Part shown: positions 17,374 to 25,008 of the stretch, one piece after another
Position numbering within the stretch: position 1 is the stretch's first letter
Layout: each line of letters starts with the position of its first letter
Assembly (NCBI GenBank): GCA_959601495.1
Contig: CAUGPT010000015.1
Location: 1 to 46,512, forward strand
DNA: 46,512 bases
Reading direction: 5' to 3'
From: Avispirillum sp959601495
Lineage (GTDB): Bacteria; Bacillota; Clostridia; Oscillospirales; CAG-272
Translations under genes and position numbers: made by a program
Notes under the pieces: model-generated
The model's input: only the letters and a program-made list of their open reading frames with translations
Told to the model about the DNA's origin: nothing
Database searches by the model: none

Positions 17374-18645
17374 ATGAATTTTGATATGACGACATTTATT
17401 TATCTTGCCGTTGCAGTGGTATGCTCGGCGCTTGTGTCATATACTATGACGCCCCCTGTCAGACTGCTTGCGTTCCGCATCGGCGCGATCGACATCCCTC
17501 TTGACGCCCGCCGTATGCACAAAAAGCCCACGCCCCGCATAGGCGGACTTGCCATGTTCGCGGGCTTTATGGTGGCAACGTTTGTGTTCTGCGACCCTTC
17601 CTCCGAGCTGTACGCTCTCTGGATAGGCGGTGCGATCCTTGTTATCCTCGGCATCATAGACGATATCTTCCGTCTCTCCGCGTGGATAAAGCTCTTAGTG
17701 CAGCTTTGCGTTGCGGGCATTGCCGTATGCTTCGGCGTGCTCATTGACCATGTGACCCTCTTCGGATTTATGATAGAGTTCGGATATTTCTCCATTCCCA
17801 TCACGATACTCTGGATAGTGGGACTTTCAAACGCGATAAACCTTATAGACGGTCTGGACGGTCTTGCCTGCGGAGTTTCCGCCATAACCGCCGTGTCCGT
17901 GTTTACGGTCATGCTCATAACCGGAGACTACACCTCGGCACTTCTCACTGCCATACTTATAGGCGCGTGCCTCGGATTTCTGCCGTACAACAGAAACCCC
18001 GCGAGAATATTCATGGGCGACACGGGCTCGCTCTTCCTGGGATATACGCTTTCCGTAATATCCGTTCAGGGACTGTTCAAGCTGCATACGGTGCTGTCGT
18101 TCCTTGTTCCGTTCTCCATCTTCGCGCTGCCCATACTTGATACGCTTGTAGCAATAGTGAGAAGACTCTGCCACGGGCAGAGTCCCTTCCACCCCGACCG
18201 CGGGCATCTGCATCACAGACTGGTAGATATGGGCTTTTCCCACAAGGAGGCCGTCCGCATACTTTATGCCATCAGCGCCCTTATGGGACTTGTGGCAGTA
18301 GTTTACACCGACGCCATGTTCGGTGAGTCTGCCATGAAGATATGGAAGACCTCTATCATGCTGGCGGTAGCGGTGATTATTTTAATTCTCATATACATCT
18401 GCATGAAAAAACCCAGCACAAGAATACTCTCCGGTCTTGCGGAGCATGTCAGCGAGATAAAGCTTGAAGAGGAAAAGCTGGAGAGAGAAGAGAAGGAAAA
18501 AGAAGAAAAGGAAGAAGAGGAGGCGGCTAAGCATGCCGCGCACTCAAAGGCAAAGGACGAGGGCGAAAAGAAAGCGGATATAAAAGCCGACAATACAGGT
18601 AAGGAGACCGTAAAGGAGTCCGAAAATGAAAACGGCAAAGACTGA
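17374..18645 (+). CDS. tagO: Undecaprenyl-phosphate N-acetylhexosaminyl 1-phosphate transferase (TagO/WecA type)
   Basis: 423 aa. MraY/WecA family: about ten transmembrane helices, IIDDIFRLSAW near 93-103 (Mg-binding Asp pair), NAINLIDGLDGLACG near 150-164, NPARIFMGDTGSLFLGY near 208-224, and HPDRGHLHHRL near 272-282, the HxxxHH-type loop of the WecA/TagO branch. It should transfer GlcNAc-1-P to undecaprenyl phosphate on the inner membrane face, starting a teichoic acid or other glycopolymer. The C-terminal 65 residues are a Lys/Glu-rich cytoplasmic tail, unusual for the family. The stop codon overlaps the start of the next gene by 20 bases. Confidence 0.93.
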   Translation: MNFDMTTFIYLAVAVVCSALVSYTMTPPVRLLAFRIGAIDIPLDARRMHKKPTPRIGGLAMFAGFMVATFVFCDPSSELYALWIGGAILVILGIIDDIFRLSAWIKLLVQLCVAGIAVCFGVLIDHVTLFGFMIEFGYFSIPITILWIVGLSNAINLIDGLDGLACGVSAITAVSVFTVMLITGDYTSALLTAILIGACLGFLPYNRNPARIFMGDTGSLFLGYTLSVISVQGLFKLHTVLSFLVPFSIFALPILDTLVAIVRRLCHGQSPFHPDRGHLHHRLVDMGFSHKEAVRILYAISALMGLVAVVYTDAMFGESAMKIWKTSIMLAVAVIILILIYICMKKPSTRILSGLAEHVSEIKLEEEKLEREEKEKEEKEEEEAAKHAAHSKAKDEGEKKADIKADNTGKETVKESENENGKD

Positions 18646-19123
18646 AAAGCGCCGGCGCTTTGCCGCCATAGACGCGCTTATCATCATACTTCTCATGCTT
18701 TGCGTCGCGGGCATTGCCGTGCGCACGGTGACAGGCTCTGTGGGTCTGTTCTCCGGCAGCGGAAGCGGCAGCTATCTTGTATCTTATTCCGTATCGGGAC
18801 TGCGCGGCGACTACAGCGAGTATTTTACAGAGGGCAAGGAGTTCTTTCTTGAGAACGGCGACAGCTTCGGCGTGCTCAGCAAGGACGCGGTGTTCACCCC
18901 CGCCCGTCTGTACGGCGAAAACTCCGACGGTGTGTATGTTGCCTCATACGCCACCGACGGCAGAGTCGACGTAAAGGGCACGGCTGTGTGCCGCGGCAAA
19001 ATGACCGATAACGGTTTTATGCTCGGCGGCAAGGTCTATGCTGCGGCAAATTCACAGTTTACCGTAAGCTCGGGCGATATTAAGGTTACAATAACCGTAA
19101 CGGATATTGCAAAGGCACAGTGA
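18626..19123 (+). CDS. DUF4330-family membrane-anchored protein (second copy)
   Basis: 165 aa. A basic tip (KTEKRRRFAAIDALII) and a transmembrane helix (about 15-38) are followed by an extracytoplasmic beta-rich domain (GSYLVSYSVSGLRGDYSEYF). The layout and the 'F-x-x-I/V-D-A' junction match the protein at 16660-17145, so I regard them as paralogues. AAGGAG lies eight bases before the ATG and inside the tagO reading frame, which suggests translational coupling. Confidence 0.75.
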   Translation: MKTAKTEKRRRFAAIDALIIILLMLCVAGIAVRTVTGSVGLFSGSGSGSYLVSYSVSGLRGDYSEYFTEGKEFFLENGDSFGVLSKDAVFTPARLYGENSDGVYVASYATDGRVDVKGTAVCRGKMTDNGFMLGGKVYAAANSQFTVSSGDIKVTITVTDIAKAQ

Positions 19124-19200
19124 AATTGACCTTCGGCGAACAAAACGGTTCGCCGCGGCGAGCCGCATATCCGAAACACGCTGAAAGAGGCAGTAAAACT

Positions 19201-20337
19201 ATGAAAAATCTGAAAAGCTTCGGGATAACTCTTGCGGTGTCCCTGGTAATACTGGCAATTGCGGCCCTGTTTGCCTGCGGTTTTGTGGCAGACACGGTAT
19301 GCGGCATATTTTCCGGCGGCGGAAAGGATCTTGACCAGATACTGACGCCGGGAGAAACCACCGCCCCTGCCGACGACGGCAGCGAGCGCTTTACCAAAAA
19401 GCTGAACGGCCAGTCGTTCACATGGCTCTGGGTCGTTTCCGACTACAGACCGGACGTTTTCGACAACTATTATCCCACAAAGGCGTCGCAGATAGACGAC
19501 ATGAAGGATTTCGGCATACTGGGAGCTGACTACAAATTTGTCGAGGCGACCGATATCGTGCTTGTGCATGCCGATGTTGATAAAAGAGATTATACCATAA
19601 TGACCGTACCCGCAGCGACCAAGGTAGAGACCCCTGCGGGTGAAATAACCCTCGGCAGGGTGTACGCGTACTACGGTGCGGCGGGTCTTGCAGAGAAGGT
19701 CTCTGCGCTGACAGGGCTTTCGATAGAGGACTATTCCGTCATACATTCCACCGATCTGGGAAAGCTTGCGGACGCTATAGGCAGCATCCCAATGACTCTG
19801 CCGGTGGATATATACACCGACGGTAAAAACTATATTTCCGCCCCCGCCGAGACTACGGGCGAGGACAGCACCGACGCTGACGCGAAGGACACAAAGGAAA
19901 CAAAAAAGCCAAAGGACGACGAGGACACCACGGCGGACGCCGACGAGACCACGATAGAAAACGAGCTTGACAGATCAAGCTCGGTGAGCCTTGCCAAAAA
20001 GCTTATGCCGGCGCTGCTCTACTACGATCCCTCCGACGGCATCGACACGGAGATGACCATACTGCAAAGCTTTGCGACAGGCGTTTTCTCAAACATAAGC
20101 TCGTTCTCCGACAGAGATATGCAGAACGTGCTCAGCCGCCTGTCGAACGTGCTCGCTTCAAACACGGTCACGGGCGACGACGTCGTGCTGTGCGGAGAAA
20201 CGGTGCGGGCATACACATGGCTCGATATAAAGGTCATGACCTATCCCGGCAAGTTTATCGGTCAGCGCGGCAGCACTCCCGCGTATTTCAAACCCGATGT
20301 CAACAGCGGCGTGGCGTACTTCTACGACTACCGCTGA
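19201..20337 (+). CDS. LytR-CpsA-Psr (LCP)-like protein lacking the conserved arginines
   Basis: 378 aa. Transmembrane helix at about 8-32, then an LCP-like domain: ATDIVLVHADVDKRDYTIMTVPAATKV aligns with the family's DTIMLVSID...SIPRDT, and VYAYYGAAGLAEKVSALTG with the AYAYGG block. The Arg and Asp of PRDT are replaced (PAAT), and the C-terminal block normally rich in Arg (YVRxRH...R..RQQ) reads ALLYYDPSDGIDTEMTILQSF. An acidic low-complexity insert (about 215-255, DTKETKKPKDDEDTT) splits the domain. LCP proteins attach glycopolymers to peptidoglycan; this one may be a non-catalytic partner. The start is the ATG at 19201, with AGAGG ten bases upstream. Confidence 0.72.
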   Translation: MKNLKSFGITLAVSLVILAIAALFACGFVADTVCGIFSGGGKDLDQILTPGETTAPADDGSERFTKKLNGQSFTWLWVVSDYRPDVFDNYYPTKASQIDDMKDFGILGADYKFVEATDIVLVHADVDKRDYTIMTVPAATKVETPAGEITLGRVYAYYGAAGLAEKVSALTGLSIEDYSVIHSTDLGKLADAIGSIPMTLPVDIYTDGKNYISAPAETTGEDSTDADAKDTKETKKPKDDEDTTADADETTIENELDRSSSVSLAKKLMPALLYYDPSDGIDTEMTILQSFATGVFSNISSFSDRDMQNVLSRLSNVLASNTVTGDDVVLCGETVRAYTWLDIKVMTYPGKFIGQRGSTPAYFKPDVNSGVAYFYDYR

Positions 20338-20382
20338 CAAAATGTATTTTGTAAAATTATCCCGAAAGGACATGAATATAAG

Positions 20383-21795
20383 ATGGCAAGAATGAAAAAC
20401 ACGGAAAAGACAATGGATAAGATCGTTGCTCTCTGCAAGAACAGGGGCTTTGTGTACCCCGGCAGCGAGATCTACGGCGGACTTGCAAACACCTGGGACT
20501 ACGGTCCTCTGGGTGTTGAGCTCAAGAACAACATCAAAAGAGCATGGTGGAAGAAGTTCGTTCAGGAAAACCGCTACAATGTGGGTCTTGACTCCGCGAT
20601 ACTGATGAACCCTCAGACATGGGTAGCCTCCGGACACCTTGGCGGATTTTCCGATCCCCTTATGGACTGCCGCGAGTGCAAGGAGCGTTTCCGTGCGGAT
20701 AAGCTTATAGAGGACTGGTGCGCGGAGGAAGGCTTTGAGCTTGAAAAGCCCATCGACGCTTTCACTCAGGAGGAAATGAAGAATTTCATCGAGGAGCATA
20801 ATATTCCCTGCCCCTCCTGCGGTAAGCACAACTTTACGGATATACGCCAGTTCAACCTTATGTTCAAAACGTTCCAGGGTGTTACCGAGGACGCGAAAAA
20901 CACCGTATATCTCCGCCCCGAGACCGCGCAGGGCATATTTGTCGATTTCGCAAGCGTGCAGCGCACCACAAGAAAGAAAGTTCCTTTCGGCATAGGTCAG
21001 ATAGGCAAATCGTTCCGTAACGAGATAACCCCCGGCAACTTTATATTCCGCGTGCGCGAGTTTGAGCAGATGGAGCTTGAGTTCTTCTGCAAGCCCGGCA
21101 CCGACCTTGAGTGGTTTACATACTGGAGAGGCTTCTGCCGCGACTGGCTGCTTTCTCTCGGTATGAGAGAGGAAAATCTCCGTCTCCGCGATCACGATCC
21201 CGAGGAGCTTTGCTTCTACTCCAAGGCAACTACCGACTTTGAGTTCATGTTCCCCTTCGGCTGGGGCGAGCTCTGGGGCGTTGCCGACCGTACCGACTAT
21301 GACCTCACCCAGCATCAGAACACCTCCGGCAAGGATATTTCTTACTTTGACCAGGAGGCGGGCGAGCATTATATCCCCTATGTTATCGAGCCTTCTCTCG
21401 GCGTTGAGCGCTCGTTCCTCGCATTCCTTTGCGACGCATACGACGAAGAGGTCGTTGACGCGGAGAAGAACGACGTTCGTGTAGTTCTGCACCTGCATCC
21501 CGCGCTTGCGCCCGTAAAGGCCGCAGTGCTGCCTCTTTCCAAAAAGCTTTCCGACAAAGCCGGCGAGGTTTACGCGGAGCTTTGCAAGCACTTCAACGTT
21601 GACTTCGATGACGCAGGCTCCATAGGCAAGCGCTACCGCCGTCAGGACGAAATAGGCACGCCGTTCTGCATCACCTACGATTTCGACACGGAGAACGACG
21701 GCTGCGTGACCGTGCGCGAGCGCGACTCCATGGAGCAGATAAGACTGCCCATATCCGAGCTCAGAGCCTATCTTGAAGAAAAGATCGCATTCTGA
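20383..21795 (+). CDS. glyS: Glycine--tRNA ligase (single-chain, dimeric type)
   Basis: 470 aa. Class II synthetase of the eukaryote/archaea-like alpha2 type: DYGPLGVELKNNIKRAWW near the N-terminus, RPETAQGIFVDF and FGIGQIGKSFRNEITPGNFIFRVREFEQMELEFF (motif 2 region) in the middle, LGVERSFLAFL (motif 3), then an anticodon-binding domain (VVLHLHPALAPVKAAVLPL). It charges tRNA-Gly. A CxxC pair (CPSCG, about 145) lies in the insertion domain. It starts 45 bases after the LCP gene; no T-box leader is present. A 611-codon ORF antisense to it is a shadow. Confidence 0.96.
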   Translation: MARMKNTEKTMDKIVALCKNRGFVYPGSEIYGGLANTWDYGPLGVELKNNIKRAWWKKFVQENRYNVGLDSAILMNPQTWVASGHLGGFSDPLMDCRECKERFRADKLIEDWCAEEGFELEKPIDAFTQEEMKNFIEEHNIPCPSCGKHNFTDIRQFNLMFKTFQGVTEDAKNTVYLRPETAQGIFVDFASVQRTTRKKVPFGIGQIGKSFRNEITPGNFIFRVREFEQMELEFFCKPGTDLEWFTYWRGFCRDWLLSLGMREENLRLRDHDPEELCFYSKATTDFEFMFPFGWGELWGVADRTDYDLTQHQNTSGKDISYFDQEAGEHYIPYVIEPSLGVERSFLAFLCDAYDEEVVDAEKNDVRVVLHLHPALAPVKAAVLPLSKKLSDKAGEVYAELCKHFNVDFDDAGSIGKRYRRQDEIGTPFCITYDFDTENDGCVTVRERDSMEQIRLPISELRAYLEEKIAF

Positions 21796-21830
21796 GGCGA
21801 CGGACACATAAAGAGAGGAAATAACCGCAT

Positions 21831-22709
21831 ATGGAATTTGTGATCTCCAAAGGAGAAGCGAGCGCAAAATGCTCGACAAAGGGCGGCGAGCTCGTGTCCT
21901 TTGTAAAGGACGGAGTCGAGTACGTCTGGCAGGGCGATCCGCAGTTCTGGAGCGGACAGGCACCGTGCCTGTTCCCCGTGGTATGCCGCGCAAAAGAGGA
22001 TCGCATTATAGTAAACGGGTCATCGTACCCCATGAAAAAGCACGGGATCGCCCGCAAGGTGGAGTATACTCCCATTGACGTGCGCCCCGACAGCATTACG
22101 ATGCGCTTTTCTTCCGACGAAGAAACGAAAAGATCGTATCCTTTTTCATTCAACCTCGATATAACCCATTCCATAACCGAAAACGGTTTCAGGACCGAGT
22201 ATAAGGTAACGGATACGGATACGCATCCCATGATATTCTGCGTGGGCGGTCACCCGGGCTTCAACTGCCCCATGAAAGACAGCGAAAAGTTTGAAGATTA
22301 CAGTCTTGTTTTCGACAACGCCGAGGGCGCTGCCGTTCACAACACCGAGCAGGAGGGCGGATATATGTCCCCCGATATGCCCAAGCTTGATGTGATCAAA
22401 AACAATGAGCTGCCCCTGTGCTACAAGGATTTCGCGCTTGACGCGATAGTGGTGGAGAACCTGCCCGTAAAGAAAGTGAACCTTGTAAACAGAAATACGG
22501 GTCACGGCATCCGCTTTGAGTTTGATTCTTTTGACGCTATAGGATTCTGGACCCCCGTTGAGGGCGGCGCGCCGTTCATATGCCTTGAGCCGTGGAACGG
22601 TCTTCCCGGATCCACCGCGGAAACTCCGGACTTTACGTCGAAAAAGTACGCAAAGATCATCGAAGCGGGAGAAAGCTTCGTGACGGCGTACAGCGTCGGA
22701 ATAATCTGA
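21831..22709 (+). CDS. Aldose 1-epimerase-family protein (LacX/GalM-like)
   Basis: 292 aa. A beta-sandwich galactose-mutarotase-like protein: FPVVCRAKEDRI...MKKHGIARK early on, GGHPGFNCPM near 140 (conserved His region) and ICLEPWNGLPGS near 255 (catalytic Glu). The closest type known to me is the lactococcal LacX group, whose substrate is unclear. AGAGGAAATAACCGCAT precedes the ATG. It is sandwiched between glyS and rsmA with gaps of 35 and 7 bases, so it is probably co-transcribed. Confidence 0.85.
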   Translation: MEFVISKGEASAKCSTKGGELVSFVKDGVEYVWQGDPQFWSGQAPCLFPVVCRAKEDRIIVNGSSYPMKKHGIARKVEYTPIDVRPDSITMRFSSDEETKRSYPFSFNLDITHSITENGFRTEYKVTDTDTHPMIFCVGGHPGFNCPMKDSEKFEDYSLVFDNAEGAAVHNTEQEGGYMSPDMPKLDVIKNNELPLCYKDFALDAIVVENLPVKKVNLVNRNTGHGIRFEFDSFDAIGFWTPVEGGAPFICLEPWNGLPGSTAETPDFTSKKYAKIIEAGESFVTAYSVGII

Positions 22710-22716
22710 GGGCGGC

Positions 22717-23652
22717 GTGAATCTCTGTAATTTATCTGTTGTAAAAGAGCTTCTGGACAGATACGGACTTGCCCCCCGCAAGGGCTTCGGTCAGAACTTT
22801 CTCATAAATCCCGATATACCAGCGCGCATAGCCGGCAGCTCCGCTGCCGGCCGCGACTGCGGCCGGGGCGGAGAAGAAAGTGCGCCCGAGGGCGTATGCG
22901 CCCTTGAGATAGGTCCGGGGCTCGGCGCCATGACCCGCGAGCTGTCGCAGCTTTTTGAAAAAGTGCTTGCCGTGGAGATAGACACGGGACTCATACCGCT
23001 TCTTTCCGAAACTCTGGCGGACTGCGAAAACGTGACCGTTGTAAGCGGCGACTTTATGAAGCTGTCGCTGAGAGAGCTTCTCGCTGAGCATTTCGGCACG
23101 TCTCCCGTGCGCATATGCGCAAATCTGCCGTATTATATAACAACACCCATACTCATGTCCGTGCTTGAGGCGTACAAACCGAGCGAAGCGCCGCAGGTGC
23201 AGTCCGTGACGGTGCTCGTTCAGTCCGAGGTCGCGGACAGGCTGTGCGCTGCGGCAGGCAGCGCCGAGTACGGAGCGATAAGCGCGGCGGTGGCGCTCAG
23301 CGGAGAGGCGCGAAAGCTGTTTACGGTGCCCGCGGGCAATTTTTATCCCGCTCCCAAGGTCACAAGCGCGGTGGTGTCCATAAAGCTGTATCCGGGCGGC
23401 GTGCGCGACGCGTTTGAGGGTCTGCCCGAGGATGACGCGGAGCTTGACGCGTTTATCGCTACGGTCAAAAAAGCGGTATCGCTTGCGTTTGCCCAGAGAC
23501 GAAAAACGCTTACGAACGCGCTCGGCTCAATGTTTCCGAAAGAGGAGCTTTCGGCGGCGCTCGTGTCGCTGGGTATGCGTCCGGACGTGCGCGGCGAGCG
23601 GCTTTCCGCAGCCGATTTTGTGGCGATATGCCGCGTAATGAGAGGTATATGA
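22717..23652 (+). CDS. rsmA: 16S rRNA (adenine-N6,N6)-dimethyltransferase RsmA/KsgA, with an in-frame palindromic insertion
   Basis: 311 aa. GFGQNFLINPDI at the N-terminus, ALEIGPGLGAMT (SAM motif I, about 67-78), NLPYYITTPIL (catalytic NLPY, about 137) and FxPxPKVxSAVV (FYPAPKVTSAVVSI) identify KsgA, which dimethylates two adenines near the 3' end of 16S rRNA. About 20-25 residues (SSAAGRDCGRGGEESAPEG) sit between the first helix and motif I, where most homologues have a short link; the DNA there (22831-22866) is two overlapping GC-rich hairpins. The start is a GTG with GAGGGCG upstream. Confidence 0.93.
   Translation: MNLCNLSVVKELLDRYGLAPRKGFGQNFLINPDIPARIAGSSAAGRDCGRGGEESAPEGVCALEIGPGLGAMTRELSQLFEKVLAVEIDTGLIPLLSETLADCENVTVVSGDFMKLSLRELLAEHFGTSPVRICANLPYYITTPILMSVLEAYKPSEAPQVQSVTVLVQSEVADRLCAAAGSAEYGAISAAVALSGEARKLFTVPAGNFYPAPKVTSAVVSIKLYPGGVRDAFEGLPEDDAELDAFIATVKKAVSLAFAQRRKTLTNALGSMFPKEELSAALVSLGMRPDVRGERLSAADFVAICRVMRGI
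22831..22866 (+). repeat. Palindromic element inside rsmA
   Basis: GCCGGCAGC (22831-22839), loop TCC, GCTGCCGGC (22843-22851); and CCGGCCGC (22847-22854), loop GACT, GCGGCCGG (22859-22866). Two perfect stems, mutually exclusive because they share bases, with no stop codon in the rsmA frame. Confidence 0.7.
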
Positions 23653-23664
23653 GGTATATATAAG

Positions 23665-24114
23665 GTGAGAAGCGAAGAAGAAATGTCGCTTGACATTGCC
23701 ATATATGAAAAGAAAAGTACGGCGCGCGAAAAGCTCGCCGTATTTGCAAGAAAACAGAAGATCGGGCGCCGCATAACCGTCGGCGCGGCTGCTGCGTCCC
23801 TTGCCGCTCTTGCGGTCCCCATGCTGCGGGCGTATGATGCGGAGCGCGTATCGCTTTTGCTTATTCTTTTCGCGTCGTGGATAGTGTTTGCCGCCGTCGT
23901 GCGTATAGCGTGCGGCTCGCTGCTTTGCCGCTCTCTCGCGGCGTATTTCAGATGGTCGCGCCTTGCCGCAAAATTTCATACGGCTGAGGAAGTTATGAAA
24001 AAAACAGAGGAGCTCTTTGCAGAAGGCACTCTGTTTGAAAACGATCTGAAAAAAGCAGAGGACGAGCTTGTATCTCTGGCGGAAAAGATAAACTCCATGC
24101 CCACGCTAAGGTAA
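23665..24114 (+). CDS. Small membrane protein of unknown function
   Basis: 149 aa, not recognised. Two hydrophobic helices (about 35-52 and 60-85) are bounded by a charged N-terminus and a C-terminal helical region (TAEEVMKKTEELFAEGTLFENDLKKAEDELVSLAEKI) likely to form a coiled coil facing the cytoplasm. The GTG start at 23665 has GAGG ten bases upstream; an ATG at 23683 is possible. It follows rsmA by 12 bases and is the last gene before the structured repeat block, with a terminator-like hairpin at 24277. Confidence 0.65.
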   Translation: MRSEEEMSLDIAIYEKKSTAREKLAVFARKQKIGRRITVGAAAASLAALAVPMLRAYDAERVSLLLILFASWIVFAAVVRIACGSLLCRSLAAYFRWSRLAAKFHTAEEVMKKTEELFAEGTLFENDLKKAEDELVSLAEKINSMPTLR

Positions 24115-24118
24115 CGGT

Positions 24119-24243
24119 CTTGCGGGGCTCCGCGCCCCGCACCCCGACATGAGGGATAGGAATATGTGGGGCTTCGCCCCATACCCCACTTAGGGAGCTT
24201 TTTTGGGAAAAAGCTCCCTAAGAACCCGAAAAAACCAACCTGC
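24119..24243 (+). repeat. Constant-flank, variable-stem hairpin element (plus copy)
   Basis: GGGGCTTCGCCCC hairpin and ACCCCAC, then a perfect 15-bp stem CTTAGGGAGCTTTTT (24189-24203)/AAAAAGCTCCCTAAG (24208-24222) with loop TGGG, then ACCCGAAAAAACC. The reverse complement of 24905-24985 has the same flanks around an unrelated stem. A further GC-rich hairpin (GGGGCTCCGCGCCCC) lies at 24123-24137. Confidence 0.8.
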
Positions 24244-24276
24244 ATAGGTTTCAGGCTATAAAATAAAGATAGCAAA

Positions 24277-24302
24277 CAAGGCTGCCGTCGGCAGCCTTGC
24301 TT
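24277..24302 (+). terminator. Terminator-like hairpin CAAGGCTGCCG/CGGCAGCCTTG
   Basis: Eleven-bp stem (24277-24287 with 24289-24299) followed by CTTT. It probably ends the glyS-rsmA transcript. The same stem recurs at 24846-24868, and a variant AAAGCAAGGCTG...CAGCCTTGCTTT at 46118-46147. Confidence 0.6.
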
Positions 24303-24840
24303 TATGTATAGCGCAAACGGTTCTTACAGTTTCTACGCGAAATTTTGAAACTAAAAGTTTGCAGTTTCAAAAAATAGTAGCGAAACGAAGCAAGCTCGTC
24401 TTTCGAGCTTGCTTTTGGTATCTATAGGAGCGGCATTCTTCACTTTCGCAAGCGAAACATCAATCGTGTCTATAGATAACGCTAAAGTTAATTCGTCGAA
24501 TCTCTCGGGCTTGAAGCACTCGCTCTGATTTTACGCTCACGGGCACCATCGGGGTGGTGAGGTGAGATTTCTAAGAGAGGAGAGGCGGGATGCCCCTGCC
24601 TCTCTTCTCTTAGACCGATTCGGGGATGTGTGAAGGGGCTGCTTACGGAAAAGTAGTCCCTTCACGTCTTTTTCACTTACGTTCGGTAAGCTGCCGATAA
24701 AGTTTGAATTGCTATGCCAATTTCGAAGAGCCGAGAACCGGCGTCCGTTCGCGGCTACTTACGGAAAAGTAGTCCCTTCACGTCTTTCTCACTTACGTTC
24801 GGAAGGCTAACCACAAAGTTTGAAATGCTTTTCCAAACGA
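24277..24840 (+). repeat. Mosaic hairpin repeat, copy B (most complete)
   Basis: Modules in order: the CAAGGCTGCC hairpin; AAGCAAGCTCG (24388-24398)/CGAGCTTGCTT (24404-24414); TATCTATAG (24419-24427)/CTATAGATA (24470-24478); a constant block ending TCTCTCGGGCTTGAAGCACTC; CTAAGAGAGGAGAGGC (24571-24586)/GCCTCTCTTCTCTTAG (24598-24613), one G-T pair in 16; GTGAAGGGGCTGCTT (24630-24644)/AAGTAGTCCCTTCAC (24651-24665); and two tandem CTTACGTTCGGTAAG units. No coding frame is supported. Confidence 0.85.
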
Positions 24841-24845
24841 AAAAA

Positions 24846-24868
24846 CAAGGCTGCCGACGGCAGCCTTG
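24846..24868 (-). terminator. Intrinsic terminator on the minus strand
   Basis: CAAGGCTGCCG/CGGCAGCCTTG, followed on the minus strand by TTTTTT. It is the second barrier downstream of the gene at 25009-27645 and insulates the repeat block. Confidence 0.75.
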
Positions 24869-24904
24869 CTAGCTATCTGTATTTGGTATTATATACCTTG
24901 TCCA

Positions 24905-24985
24905 GTCCGGTTTTTTCGGGTCTCGGGGACTTTTGGGGAGAAAAGTCCTCGAGTCGGGGCATGGGGCGAAGCCCCATAAAAACCG
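24905..24985 (-). repeat. Constant-flank, variable-stem hairpin element (minus copy)
   Basis: On the minus strand: ATGGGGCTTCGCCCCAT, CCCC, stem CTCGAGGACTTTT (24941-24953) with AAAAGTCCCCGAG (24922-24934), one G-T pair, then ACCCGAAAAAACC. Inverted relative to the copy at 24119-24243. Confidence 0.8.
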
Positions 24986-24997
24986 CATCCCCTGCGG
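24978..24997 (-). terminator. Intrinsic terminator of the FIVAR-type surface protein gene
   Basis: On the minus strand CCGCA-GGGGA-TGCGG then TTTTT, 12 bases after the stop codon. Confidence 0.65.
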
Positions 24998-25008
24998 GTA
25001 CCGTATGA

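Noticed and set aside
20338..20382. T-box leader for glyS
   Set aside because: Only 45 bases separate it from the preceding gene; there is no room for the specifier stem or the T-box sequence.
20158..21993. 611-codon ORF on the minus strand
   Set aside because: It is antisense to glyS and its neighbours and results from codon bias in the real gene. The glyS motifs are unmistakable on the plus strand.
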